The notes beneath the pieces were generated by a model. That model worked only from the letters and a program-made list of their open reading frames with translations, was not told the DNA's origin and did not search any database. Shown here piece by piece: positions 47,834 through 56,470 of a stretch of 64,000 bases of DNA. The stretch covers positions 22,864-86,863 of the forward strand of contig JBBQCD010000012.1 in the NCBI GenBank assembly GCA_038318385.1, given 5' to 3'. The translations under genes and the position numbers were made by a program. Source of the DNA: Schlegelella_A sp038318385 (lineage in GTDB: Bacteria > Pseudomonadota > Gammaproteobacteria > Burkholderiales > Burkholderiaceae_C). The stretch's first letter is position 1; the number at the start of each line of letters is the position of its first letter.

Positions 47834-50053
47834 ATGCCGACCGCCCCCCTGCTCCAACGTTTTGTAGACGAGGAACTCAGCCGATCGGCTGCTCTGGTGT
47901 CGCGCGTGCTGGCCGGTGCGCTGCAACTGCTGCGAGAATCGAAGGAAAGCGGGCTCAATGCCAGTGAGCGTGGCCACTGCGTCGAGCTGATCGCGGCTTT
48001 GCAGAAGCAGGGCGATCTGTATCAAAACACCTTCGTCGACGCGCTTCAAAGACTCGTCGGCGAAGAACTTCAGGGCGCCAGCCGCGTCGACCTGCCGCTC
48101 GGCGCGCCCCCCGGATTCGACGGCCTGGAGCTGATGGATGAGTCGCTGGTGGACGTCGACATCGAACTGTCGCGCGCCATGCAGCTGATCGACACGACGG
48201 CGGAATGGGAACTGCGCGAGCTGCAGACATTCACTTCTACCCTCCTGGGCCATGCGCACGTCACGGCCGACACGAATCCCTTTCGGCCCCTGACCTACGC
48301 GAATGCCCTCTGGCAGGCAGCCTGCGCAGTCGTCACGTCCCAGATCCAGAGAGCCACGCTCCTGCAGCTCTCGGCCGGTGTGGCCGCCGGCTTGCTGAAG
48401 AACGCCTGGGCAGCCGCTGCGACCCGTCTGGAGGCGCAGGGCGTCGAACCCGGCACCTATCGAACCATCGTGCTGCCGGCGGGCAGCTCGCGGGCGCCGA
48501 GCGTCGACGTCACACGACCTGGAGCCCTCGGCGGGCTGCTCGCACGCATGCCCGGCGGCTCGCCCGGTGAGGGGAGGATGGGCGATGCGACATCCGGGGC
48601 GGACAACGTCGTGGATGCGTCGGACGCCGAGAAACACCGCGCACGGCGCGCTCCGTCGGCGCGAGGTGCGGAGTTCGAGGAGACGCTGCTTCGCCTCGAG
48701 GTCGCGCTGCGCCAGTTGCCTCCGATCGATCCGCGTCTGCCGCCGTCGTTGGTGGAAGCAGCGGCCCGCCTCGTGCACCACCGACAGGGTCTGGTGGCCG
48801 GTGCGAGCGCTGGCGGCGACCGTCAGGTGATCGAGTTGCTCTCGCGGCTGTTCGAGGCGGTCCTCTCGGATCCCCGGCTGTCCCCCTCCTTTCGTCCGAT
48901 CGTCGCGCGCCTGCAGGTGGCAGCGCTGCGAGTGGCTCTGGACGACGCCACGATGCTGGAAACGGCCGCGCACGAGGTCTGGCAGCTGCTCGACCGACTG
49001 GGCGATGCCAGCGTCGCGTATGCGCAGCCGGACGACACGCGCGGTCTGGCGCTGCAAACGTGCTGTCAATCGACCGTCGAGGAACTCGCCCGGACCCCGG
49101 CCCCCGACGCCACGCTGTTCCGGCGCGCACTCAACCGCATCGACGCCTTCATGGCCGAGCAGTTCCAGACCCAGCTGCGTGCTGCGCAGCCGGCGACCCG
49201 GACGCTCGACCTGGCCGAGCGGCGGGGACTCCTCGAACAGCGCCTTTCGCAACGTCTGGCGGATCAGATGGTCTCGATCCACACCACGCCGGGCGTGCGG
49301 CGCTTCGTCACCGGCAACTGGTCGAAGGTGCTTGCGGAAGCCATGCTGCGCTTCGGCGAAGACGCCGAGCGCACGGAGGCCTACCTGAGGACCGTCGACG
49401 ACCTCCTCTGGAGCCTGCAGGTTCCCGATCACCCGCAGAGCCGGCAACGGCTTGTCTCCCTGTTGCCGGTCTTGTTGCAACGCCTGCGGGCGGGCATGGA
49501 ATTGATCGATCTGCCGCGCGCCGACCAGCAGGGTCTGCTGGATGAATTGATGGCCATCCATGCCGAGGCGCTGCGTCCTGGGAGCCGTCACCCTGCTGTG
49601 GCTCCGACGCCGGAAGAGATCGTCCAGAGAATGCGCGACGAGATCGTGACCGACGTGCCCGGCCCACGCCCCTTCAGCGATTCACTGATCGACCTGTCGA
49701 CGATGGACACGGTCCCGGCCGACGTCATGGCCTCGGGTGGCGAACCCGCCGACGAGGCCGGCAAGCGCGTCGAGAACCTGCGTGCGGCCGAACGGGTGCG
49801 ACTCTTCATCCATGGGCGCTGGGCTCGCTGCCAATTGCTGTGGCGCAGCGACCAGGGGCAGTACTTCCTTTTTGCCGGCGACAACCCGGCCCGGAATCAC
49901 TCCATCACGCGCCGCGCGCTCGAGCGGCTGAGCGCCGCCGGACTCATCGCCCAGGTACAACCCAAGCCCTTGCTGCAGCGCGCGGTGGACCAGTTGATGC
50001 GAGAGTTCTCGACCGCCGCCGCCAGCGATCCGCGCGACCCACGCGTTGCCTGA
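47834..50053 (+). CDS. DUF1631 family protein
   Basis: 739 residues, large and cytoplasmic, largely helical, with no signal peptide or membrane helix. I recognise it as the DUF1631 family of beta- and gammaproteobacteria: the N-terminal part begins LLQRFVDEELSRSAALVSRVL, and the C-terminal 80 residues hold WARCQLLWRSDQGQYF and a following FAGDN, which resemble a PilZ-like small barrel. If that is right it may bind cyclic di-GMP, but the RxxxR signature is not clear. Start ATG 47834 is preferred over an earlier open stretch (47753) that overlaps the terminator. A GATAAT box at 47806-47811 may be its promoter. Confidence 0.85.
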   Translation: MPTAPLLQRFVDEELSRSAALVSRVLAGALQLLRESKESGLNASERGHCVELIAALQKQGDLYQNTFVDALQRLVGEELQGASRVDLPLGAPPGFDGLELMDESLVDVDIELSRAMQLIDTTAEWELRELQTFTSTLLGHAHVTADTNPFRPLTYANALWQAACAVVTSQIQRATLLQLSAGVAAGLLKNAWAAAATRLEAQGVEPGTYRTIVLPAGSSRAPSVDVTRPGALGGLLARMPGGSPGEGRMGDATSGADNVVDASDAEKHRARRAPSARGAEFEETLLRLEVALRQLPPIDPRLPPSLVEAAARLVHHRQGLVAGASAGGDRQVIELLSRLFEAVLSDPRLSPSFRPIVARLQVAALRVALDDATMLETAAHEVWQLLDRLGDASVAYAQPDDTRGLALQTCCQSTVEELARTPAPDATLFRRALNRIDAFMAEQFQTQLRAAQPATRTLDLAERRGLLEQRLSQRLADQMVSIHTTPGVRRFVTGNWSKVLAEAMLRFGEDAERTEAYLRTVDDLLWSLQVPDHPQSRQRLVSLLPVLLQRLRAGMELIDLPRADQQGLLDELMAIHAEALRPGSRHPAVAPTPEEIVQRMRDEIVTDVPGPRPFSDSLIDLSTMDTVPADVMASGGEPADEAGKRVENLRAAERVRLFIHGRWARCQLLWRSDQGQYFLFAGDNPARNHSITRRALERLSAAGLIAQVQPKPLLQRAVDQLMREFSTAAASDPRDPRVA

Positions 50054-50068
50054 CGCACCGTTTCGGCA

Positions 50069-50974
50069 TCAACCTGCCAACAACTCTTTCTCGATCTCGC
50101 CTGCCAGCCATTGAGGCCGCTCGTGGACGATCCAGTGCGTCGCCCCCGGGACCCGTACGAGCCGCATCTGCGGAACATGTCGCTCCAGGCCGTCCAGCAG
50201 GCCGACCGGCAGAGCGATGTCTCCCTCTGCCCAGATCACGAGCGTCGGCAGCGACACGTGGCCGAAGTCCGACGGCAGTTCCAGCTTCAGGATCGCGTCA
50301 TCGCCCGCGCGGGGCGGGCGCAGGGGCGCCGCCCGGTAGTAGTTGCAGCCTCCCGTGAGGCCTGCCCGCCAGACCTCGCGATAGCGCTCGCGCAACTCGT
50401 CCGTGAGCCACGCCCCGCCAGGATGCGAAGGGTCCACCGCGCCCATGTTGGTGAAGAACGGCCAGAGCCGGGCGTAGTCGTCGGCGGCAAGCAGGACTTC
50501 CGCGTCCGGCCGACAGAGAAAGTTCATGTAGGCGCTAGCGGCCTGCTGCGCGGGGTTGTGCTGGAGCTCGCGCAGAAACGTCGCAGGATGCGGCGAATTG
50601 ACGATGACGAGCCGCTTGATCTTCTCTGGTCGCTGTGCGGCCAGATTCCAGGCCACCGCACCGCCCCAGTCGTGCGCGATCAACGCCTCGATTCTCCCGC
50701 CCGCCTGCTGATCGATCAGGGCGACGATGTCGGCGACCAGATGCTTGGCCCGATAGGCCTCGACGTCCTGCGGCGCGGAGGAAGGACCGAAGCCCCGCAG
50801 GTTCGGCGCGATGCAGCGAAAGCGGGTGCCGAAATGCTCGAGCAGTTCGTCCCAGACAAACGCCCCTTCCGGAAAGCCATGCAGAAAGACGAGAACCGGC
50901 ATGCCGGAGCGGCCGCTGGCTCGGCACCCCAGGGTGATTCCATGCGGAAGCACGGCGTCGAACGTCTGGATCAT
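50069..50974 (-). CDS. Alpha/beta hydrolase, epoxide-hydrolase-like
   Basis: 301 residues. The oxyanion motif HGFPE (32-36) and the nucleophile elbow HDWGGAVAW with Asp102 as nucleophile match epoxide hydrolases and haloalkane dehalogenases rather than serine esterases. An acid (near 251, WAEGDIALP) and His (near 278, GATHWIVHERP) complete the triad; a helical cap lies at about 130-225. Soluble epoxide hydrolases also need two cap tyrosines; candidates occur in NYYRAAP and AYMNFL. The substrate is unknown. ATG at 50974 begins the family fold; an earlier in-frame start at 51103 adds unrelated residues. Confidence 0.85.
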   Translation of the reverse strand: MIQTFDAVLPHGITLGCRASGRSGMPVLVFLHGFPEGAFVWDELLEHFGTRFRCIAPNLRGFGPSSAPQDVEAYRAKHLVADIVALIDQQAGGRIEALIAHDWGGAVAWNLAAQRPEKIKRLVIVNSPHPATFLRELQHNPAQQAASAYMNFLCRPDAEVLLAADDYARLWPFFTNMGAVDPSHPGGAWLTDELRERYREVWRAGLTGGCNYYRAAPLRPPRAGDDAILKLELPSDFGHVSLPTLVIWAEGDIALPVGLLDGLERHVPQMRLVRVPGATHWIVHERPQWLAGEIEKELLAG

Positions 50975-51015
50975 CCCACTCCTATCGGTCTCGAGGTCAC
51001 TCGTCCGAGTGTCCT

Positions 51016-51729
51016 TCAATTCGCTCGGTCGAGCCCGATCCAGTGATGCATCGTCACCGCGGCGTCGCCGATGCCCACACGCTTGAGCGCTGAGAACAGG
51101 CACACCCCGACGTCGGCTTCGTCCGTGGCCAGGTCGCCAAGCACGCCCTGCGCGGATGCCAGGGCAAGCGCCGATTCACTGCGCGTGAGCTTGTCGGATT
51201 TCGTGAGCAGCACCAGCAACCGGACCGCGCCGTTGCCCAGGCGAGGGCCGACGAAATCGAGAAGCTGCCGATCGAGATCGGTGAAGCCGAGGCGCGAGTC
51301 GATCATCAGCACGATGCCCGCGAGGTTGCGACGAACCTCAAGGTAGTCGGCCATCACCTGCTGCCAGCGCAATTTCGCGCCACGCGCCACTGCGGCGTAT
51401 CCATAACCGGGCAGGTCGGCCAGCAGCGTGTTCGGCGCGTCCTTGGGGCCGAGTTCGAAGAGGTTGATGTGCTGGGTGCGTCCCGGCGTCTTGGAAGCAA
51501 ACGCGAGGCGCTTCTGCTGGGTCAGCATGTTGATGGCGGTCGACTTGCCGGCATTGGAACGGCCGACAAAGGCGATCTCCGCCAGCTCCGTGGCCGGCAA
51601 CTGGTCGAGCTGGCTGGCGGTGGTGAGGAACCGCGCGGTATGGGTCCACGCCAGCGCACGCTTTTCCTCGGTCGAGGCGCTCCCGGCGGCTGGCCGGGAC
51701 TGCGTTTCAGGATTGTTTTGGGGGGCCAT
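51016..51729 (-). CDS. engB: Ribosome-biogenesis GTPase EngB/YsxC
   Basis: 237 residues. EngB (YihA/YsxC) helps assemble the 50S subunit. The P-loop is GRSNAGKST at 56-64, followed by G2 TPGRTQHIN, G3 LADLPGYGYA and G4 TKSD. The start at 51729 gives a 30-residue extension before the family core that is common in betaproteobacteria. It is divergent from the cytochrome c4 gene with a 61-base gap, a known neighbour pair. Confidence 0.94.
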   Translation of the reverse strand: MAPQNNPETQSRPAAGSASTEEKRALAWTHTARFLTTASQLDQLPATELAEIAFVGRSNAGKSTAINMLTQQKRLAFASKTPGRTQHINLFELGPKDAPNTLLADLPGYGYAAVARGAKLRWQQVMADYLEVRRNLAGIVLMIDSRLGFTDLDRQLLDFVGPRLGNGAVRLLVLLTKSDKLTRSESALALASAQGVLGDLATDEADVGVCLFSALKRVGIGDAAVTMHHWIGLDRAN

Positions 51730-51750
51730 CGGACGCTTCAAAACCGTCAT

Positions 51751-51758
51751 TGTAAAAT
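51751..51758 (+). promoter_or_regulatory. -10 box of the cytochrome c4 gene
   Basis: TGTAAAAT contains the -10 TAAAAT (51753-51758), 32 bases before the ATG. The -35 region is weak. Confidence 0.4.
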
Positions 51759-51790
51759 CGCTGGGTTTTGCACCCGAGATTTCGCACTTC

Positions 51791-52414
51791 ATGAAGCCTG
51801 CTGCCCTCCTGCTGTCGTCCCTGCTGATGGGCTCTTTCGCCGCTGCCGGTGCTGCCGAACCGGCGCCCGCCGCCAAAGCGGACCTGGCGAAGGGCGAGAC
51901 CCTCTCCACCAGCGTTTGCATGGCCTGCCATACGAACGATGGCTCGCGCGGCAGTCCCGCGAACCCCATCATCCAGGGCCAGCATCCGGATTACCTGGTC
52001 AAGCAGCTGACCGAGTTCAAGGACGGCAAGCGCAACAACCCCATCATGCGCGGCTTCGCTTCGGCGCTCAGCCTGCAGGACATGAAGAACGTGGCGGCCT
52101 ACTACGCGACCAAGCAGGCCAAGGCGGGTTTCGCGAAGAACAAGGACACGGTCCAGCTCGGGGAGAGCATCTACCGCGGTGGCATTGCCGATCGCAACGT
52201 CCCGGCGTGCGCGAGCTGCCACAGCCCCACGGGCGCCGGCATTCCTGCCCAGTATCCGCGCCTGGCCGGACAGCACGCGGACTACGCCGAAGCGCAACTC
52301 ATCGCCTTCCGCTCGGGCGCACGCTCGAACAGCGCCCAGATGACCGGCGTTGCGGCCAAGCTGAATGATCGCGAGATCAAGGCGCTGGCCGACTACATCG
52401 CCGGATTGCGTTAG
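51791..52414 (+). CDS. Dihaem cytochrome c4
   Basis: 207 residues. A signal peptide (about 1-22, ending AGAA) leads to two cytochrome c domains with haem sites CMACH (Cys43-His47) and CASCH (Cys140-His144), each with a later Met ligand region (NPIMRGFASAL and SAQMTGVAAKL). Cytochrome c4 passes electrons in the periplasm to terminal oxidases or other acceptors. Its stop shares four bases (TTAG) with the stop of the convergent mlaB. Confidence 0.95.
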   Translation: MKPAALLLSSLLMGSFAAAGAAEPAPAAKADLAKGETLSTSVCMACHTNDGSRGSPANPIIQGQHPDYLVKQLTEFKDGKRNNPIMRGFASALSLQDMKNVAAYYATKQAKAGFAKNKDTVQLGESIYRGGIADRNVPACASCHSPTGAGIPAQYPRLAGQHADYAEAQLIAFRSGARSNSAQMTGVAAKLNDREIKALADYIAGLR

Positions 52415-52701
52415 TCCTCGGCAGGCGCCTGGGTCGCGTTGAGCAGCAGCCCGTCGACCCCGTAGAGTCGGGCGAGCGCGGCGAGCTTGGCCGGTGCATC
52501 GCGCACCGCGAAACGCTTCCCCCAGGCCTGCGCGAGACGTCGACACTCGAGCAGCACCGCGAGCGCGGCCGTGTCGAACTGCTGCAGGCCCGCCGCGTTG
52601 ATGACGAGGTCGGACCCCGGTTCCTTCTGCAGTGCCTGGGCAAGCATCCGCAGCGTATCGCGCGCCTCGCGATTCGTGACCGTTGCCGGCAGCAGCAGCA
52701 T
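52411..52701 (-). CDS. mlaB: MlaB, STAS-domain subunit of the Mla transporter
   Basis: 96 residues, one STAS domain. MlaB supports assembly and activity of the MlaFE ABC transporter in the inner membrane. The segment LQQFDTAALAVLLECRRLA holds the conserved loop and helix of STAS proteins, with Thr in place where anti-sigma antagonists carry a phospho-Ser. It is the last gene of the mla chain, eight bases after mlaC, and convergent with cytochrome c4. Confidence 0.9.
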   Translation of the reverse strand: MLLLPATVTNREARDTLRMLAQALQKEPGSDLVINAAGLQQFDTAALAVLLECRRLAQAWGKRFAVRDAPAKLAALARLYGVDGLLLNATQAPAED

Positions 52702-52709
52702 GTGGGACT

Positions 52710-53339
52710 TCAGCTCTTGGTCGACACGCCCGCAGCCTTGTTACGCTCGGCCAGCTTGGCGATCAAGCCGTCGATGCCGTTCGCGCCGATCTCCTGCGAG
52801 AAGCTGTTGCGGTAGTTTTCCACCAGCCAGACGCCCAGCACGTTGACGTCGTAGATCTTCCAACCCGTGGGCGTCTTCTCGAGGCGATAGTCGAGCTGAA
52901 TCGGATCACCCTTGCCCCGGACCTCGGTGCGGACGACGACCTCGGTGTCTTCCGGGCTCGAGCGCATGGGCTTGAGCGACACGGTCTGGTCCTTGACCTG
53001 TGCGAGTGCACCGGCGTACGTGCGCACCAGCAACAACTTGAACTCGTCCTGCAGGCGCTTTTGCTGATCCGGCGTCGCGGCGCGCCAGTGGCGGCCGACC
53101 GCCGATGCCGTCATGCGTTGGAAATCGAGATAGGGCATCACCTTCGCGTCGACGAGCGCGATGACCTTCTGGACGTCGCCGGCGCGGATGCTGTTGTCGG
53201 CCTTGACACTGTCGAGCACGTCGGAGGAAACCTCCTTGATCAGCGCATCGGGCGCCTTCGCGGCTTGCGCCTGCACACCGGCCACGCCCAGGGCGAGCGC
53301 GGCGGAGAGCAGCCAGCGGGAAATATTCTTGGAGACCAT
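52710..53339 (-). CDS. mlaC: MlaC, periplasmic phospholipid carrier
   Basis: 209 residues. MlaC shuttles phospholipids between the outer-membrane MlaA complex and the MlaFEDB transporter. A signal peptide (about 1-25, ending VQA) is followed by the MlaC/Ttg2D domain: AVGRHWRAATPDQQKRLQDEF, then the strand segments VRTEVRGKGDPIQLDYRLE and GWKIYDVNVLGVWLVENYR. Start ATG 53339; an earlier open frame has no signal peptide at the right place. Confidence 0.95.
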   Translation of the reverse strand: MVSKNISRWLLSAALALGVAGVQAQAAKAPDALIKEVSSDVLDSVKADNSIRAGDVQKVIALVDAKVMPYLDFQRMTASAVGRHWRAATPDQQKRLQDEFKLLLVRTYAGALAQVKDQTVSLKPMRSSPEDTEVVVRTEVRGKGDPIQLDYRLEKTPTGWKIYDVNVLGVWLVENYRNSFSQEIGANGIDGLIAKLAERNKAAGVSTKS

Positions 53340-53467
53340 CGTGTACCTCTTCTTACAGTGTGAGTCGAATCGCGTTGCGGACGCAAGGTCCGGCAACGAC
53401 CGACAAGCATGAGGGATCAACGCTTCGGACCGCCGCTGGGTTCACCGCCACCTTGTCGCGACCAGTG

Positions 53468-54304
53468 TCATTTCGTCGGGACGCCGCTGGCGGCCGCGGC
53501 GCGAGGCGGCGCCGAGGCGGCGCCCGACGCCGGGACCGAGGGCGCTGACGATTCAGTGGGCCCGGCCGTGTCCCGGGGATCCGGCGCTTCGGGCGCATCG
53601 CCGTCGAACACCAGGCTGCGTCGACGCTGAAGATACGCATCGCGAACAAAGGTGTACTTGTCGAGCGAAATGGCGTCGATCACCGAGCTGGCTCCGAGCA
53701 GACTCGCCCGGGTGTTGATCAGCTGCAACGTGATGATGCCGGCCTGCGTCGAACCGTCGTTGATCACCAGCGCCGGCGAGGCCGCACGGTCGAGCGGAAG
53801 TGCCGCCGTGTCCCGCACCGTCGAGGGGCCGAAGACCGGCAGGACGACGTAGGCGCCCGCGCCGACGCCCCAGTGGCCGAGGGTCTGGCCGAAGTCTTCG
53901 TACTGGTGGTCGAAGCCCATCTCCGTGGCCACGTCGATGACGCCGAACATGCCGAAGAGGGTGTTCGTACCGAAGCGAAGCACGTCCTGGAACCCCAGGG
54001 TCACCTTGCCCTGCAGGAAGTTGTTCACCGCCGACCAGGCGTCCTGGACGTTGCCGAAGAAGTTGCCGACGCCGAGCCGCACCGGCTGCGGAACGATCTC
54101 GGAGTAGGCCGTCGCCACCGGCTTGAGGACCTTCTCGTCCAGGCCTTCGTTGAAGGCGAATACCTTGCGGTTCCAGTTCTCCCAGGGATCGAGCTTTTGG
54201 CCGGGGCCACCGCGTGCGGCACGCATCGTGGTGCAACCGCTCGTCGCCATCGCGAGGGCGAGAACCACCAGAATGGCACCCCGAGATCTCGGGCTTGGCT
54301 TCAC
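53468..54304 (-). CDS. mlaA: MlaA, outer-membrane lipoprotein of the Mla pathway
   Basis: 278 residues. MlaA (VacJ) removes misplaced phospholipid from the outer leaflet of the outer membrane. The lipobox is MATSGC with Cys23. The core runs DPWENWNRKVFAFNEGLD to LVINDG-region, and a Pro/Ala/Ser-rich tail of about 50 residues is added at the C terminus. Its ATG overlaps the mlaD stop (ATGA). 128 bases separate it from mlaC; that gap has no gene. Confidence 0.96.
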   Translation of the reverse strand: MKPSPRSRGAILVVLALAMATSGCTTMRAARGGPGQKLDPWENWNRKVFAFNEGLDEKVLKPVATAYSEIVPQPVRLGVGNFFGNVQDAWSAVNNFLQGKVTLGFQDVLRFGTNTLFGMFGVIDVATEMGFDHQYEDFGQTLGHWGVGAGAYVVLPVFGPSTVRDTAALPLDRAASPALVINDGSTQAGIITLQLINTRASLLGASSVIDAISLDKYTFVRDAYLQRRRSLVFDGDAPEAPDPRDTAGPTESSAPSVPASGAASAPPRAAAASGVPTK

Positions 54305-54807
54305 TTCTTCGCTCCCGCAGCGGCCGGGGCCGCAGTGGTCGTGGATCCCGCCTCAGCCGCCTTGCTGAACAGGAACTGGCCGATCAGGCTCTCGAGCACG
54401 AGCGCCGACTGCGTGTACTTGATGGTGTCGCCGGCGGCGAACGACTTCTCCTCAGCGCCGGCCTCGATGCCGATGTACTGATCGCCGAGCAGGCCGGAGG
54501 TCAGGATGCGGGCAGAGGAATCGGCCGGAAACTGCACGTCCCGCTCGACCTGGATCCGCACGACGCCCTGGTAGGTCTTCGGATCGAGCGTGATGGACGC
54601 GACGCGGCCCACCGTGACGCCCGCGCTGCGCACCGGGGCACGCACCTTCAGACCGCCGATGTTGTCGAACTTCGCCAGCAGCGTGTAGGAATCTGCGGCC
54701 GACGTGAACGTGCCCAGGTTGGCCGCCTTCAGCGCCAGGAACACCAGGCCGGCGATGCCCAGCAGCACGAACAGGCCGACAAAGGTTTCGATGCTCTTCT
54801 TGCCCAT
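54301..54807 (-). CDS. mlaD: MlaD, MCE-domain phospholipid transport subunit
   Basis: 168 residues. MlaD forms a hexameric ring on the inner membrane that hands lipids between MlaFE and MlaC. One N-terminal membrane helix (about 7-26) precedes the MCE domain (about 38-115, FDNIGGLKVRAPVRSAGVTVG). It ends with an Ala-rich tail. The stop overlaps the mlaA start; it lies 20 bases after mlaE. Confidence 0.96.
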   Translation of the reverse strand: MGKKSIETFVGLFVLLGIAGLVFLALKAANLGTFTSAADSYTLLAKFDNIGGLKVRAPVRSAGVTVGRVASITLDPKTYQGVVRIQVERDVQFPADSSARILTSGLLGDQYIGIEAGAEEKSFAAGDTIKYTQSALVLESLIGQFLFSKAAEAGSTTTAAPAAAGAKK

Positions 54808-54827
54808 GCTTTTCCTTCGTGCCGATC

Positions 54828-55610
54828 CTAAGGTGTCGAGAACATCAACGCGGTGAGGATGAAGTCCATCGCCAGAATGCCGAGCGATGCGATGACCACG
54901 GTTCGCGTTGTCGCGTGGGCGACGCCTTCCGGTGTGGGCTGCGTCTCGTAGCCCTGATAGAGCGCGACGAAGGTGCAGATCACGCCGAACACCATGCTCT
55001 TGACGATGCCGTTGCCCACGTCGCGTCGCACGTCGACGCCGCTTTGCATGATGGACCAGAAATTGCCCGAATCGACGCCGATGAGCAACACCGCGACCAC
55101 GTAGGCGCCGAGGATGCCGACCGTCGAGAACAGGATCGCCAGGATTGGCATCGAGACGATGCCCCCGAGAAACCGCGGGGCCAGCACGCGGGTGCGCGGG
55201 TCGATGGCCATCATGTCCATCGCGGCGAGTTGCTCGCCGGCCTTCATCAGGCCGATTTCGGCCGTCAGCGACGTCCCCGCCCGACCCGCGAACAGCAAGC
55301 CGGTGACCACGGGGCCGAGTTCTCGCACCAGCGAAAGATTGACGATCAGTCCCAGGGACTCGGCGGCGCCATAGGTGGACAACGCGTAGTACATCTGCAG
55401 CGCGAGCACGAAACCGACTGCCAGCCCGGAGGCCATGATGATGACCAGCGACAGGTTGCCGATCGCATGGATCTGGGCCACGACAAGGTAGGGTCGACGC
55501 AGCGCCGCCGGCGCCGTGCGCACGAGGTCGATGAAGAAAAAGGCGTGGTGGCCAAGGACGCGCAGGATTTCGAGACCCCTGCGGCCGAGGGCAGCGACAA
55601 GATCGGTCAT
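54828..55610 (-). CDS. mlaE: MlaE, permease of the Mla ABC transporter
   Basis: 260 residues, with five or six membrane helices. The signature RELGPVVTGLLFAGRAGTSLTAEIGLMK lies near 90-118 and the family segment DVRRDVGNGIVKS near 200. It forms the membrane channel for lipid export or import with MlaF. ATG at 55610 is chosen; an open frame upstream overlaps mlaF. Confidence 0.96.
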   Translation of the reverse strand: MTDLVAALGRRGLEILRVLGHHAFFFIDLVRTAPAALRRPYLVVAQIHAIGNLSLVIIMASGLAVGFVLALQMYYALSTYGAAESLGLIVNLSLVRELGPVVTGLLFAGRAGTSLTAEIGLMKAGEQLAAMDMMAIDPRTRVLAPRFLGGIVSMPILAILFSTVGILGAYVVAVLLIGVDSGNFWSIMQSGVDVRRDVGNGIVKSMVFGVICTFVALYQGYETQPTPEGVAHATTRTVVIASLGILAMDFILTALMFSTP

Positions 55611-55632
55611 GGCGCCACGCCCCGCTCGCGGC

Positions 55633-56445
55633 TCATGCCTGCACACCCAGGTCTTCGGCGAGGGGGCGTGCCGGGTAGTGAAACCGCACCGGCCCATCGG
55701 GTTCGCCACGGATGAACTGGCGCACCTCGGGATCCTCGGAGGCCTTGAGTTCCTCCGGCCGCCCCCGCGCCACGACCCGCCCCTGCGAGGACATCAGGTA
55801 GGCGTAGTCGCAGATCGAGAAGCACTCCTCGACGTCGTGCGAGACGACGAGCGAGGTCGCTCCCGTGGTGTCGTTGAGGGTCCGGATCAGGTTGGCGGCC
55901 ACGCCCATGGAGATCGGATCGAGCCCGGCGAACGGTTCGTCGTACATGATCAGCTCGGGGTCCAGCGCAATGGCGCGGGCGAGCGCGACGCGTCGGGCCA
56001 TGCCTCCCGAAATCTCCGAGATCGCCAGTGCTGCAGCGCCTCGCAGACCGACGGCATTGAGCTTCATCAGGACGATGTCGCGGATCATGGTCTCGTCGAG
56101 GTCGGTGTGTTCGCGCAACGGGAAGGCCACGTTCTCGAAGACCGACAGGTCGGTGAAGAGCGCCCCGAACTGGAACAGCATGCCCAGGCGCCTCCGCAGT
56201 TTGAAGAGGCTGTCCTTGTCCTCGACGTCCACGGGGTTGCCATCGAAACGAACGGTTCCGCTGTTCGGGGGGTATACGCCGCCGATCAGGCGTAGAAGCG
56301 TCGTCTTGCCGCAGCCCGAGCCGCCGAGGATCGCCGTGACCTTGCCGCGCTCGAACGACAGCGAGACGTCGTTGAGGATCGTTCGCGTGGCGTCGTAGCC
56401 GAAGGTGACGTGGTCGATCTCGATCAGCGGGTCCGTGCGCGTCAT
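55633..56445 (-). CDS. mlaF: MlaF, ATPase of the Mla ABC transporter
   Basis: 270 residues. Walker A GGSGCGKTT (41-49), signature ISGGMARRVALARA near 146-159, Walker B LIMYDEPFAGLD near 165-176 and switch His in VVSHDVEE near 203. It energises phospholipid transport through MlaE. It lies 25 bases after gltD and starts the mlaFEDACB order; no separate promoter is obvious. Confidence 0.96.
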   Translation of the reverse strand: MTRTDPLIEIDHVTFGYDATRTILNDVSLSFERGKVTAILGGSGCGKTTLLRLIGGVYPPNSGTVRFDGNPVDVEDKDSLFKLRRRLGMLFQFGALFTDLSVFENVAFPLREHTDLDETMIRDIVLMKLNAVGLRGAAALAISEISGGMARRVALARAIALDPELIMYDEPFAGLDPISMGVAANLIRTLNDTTGATSLVVSHDVEECFSICDYAYLMSSQGRVVARGRPEELKASEDPEVRQFIRGEPDGPVRFHYPARPLAEDLGVQA

Positions 56446-56470
56446 CGGATGGTTCCGTGGGGTGCGCTCG

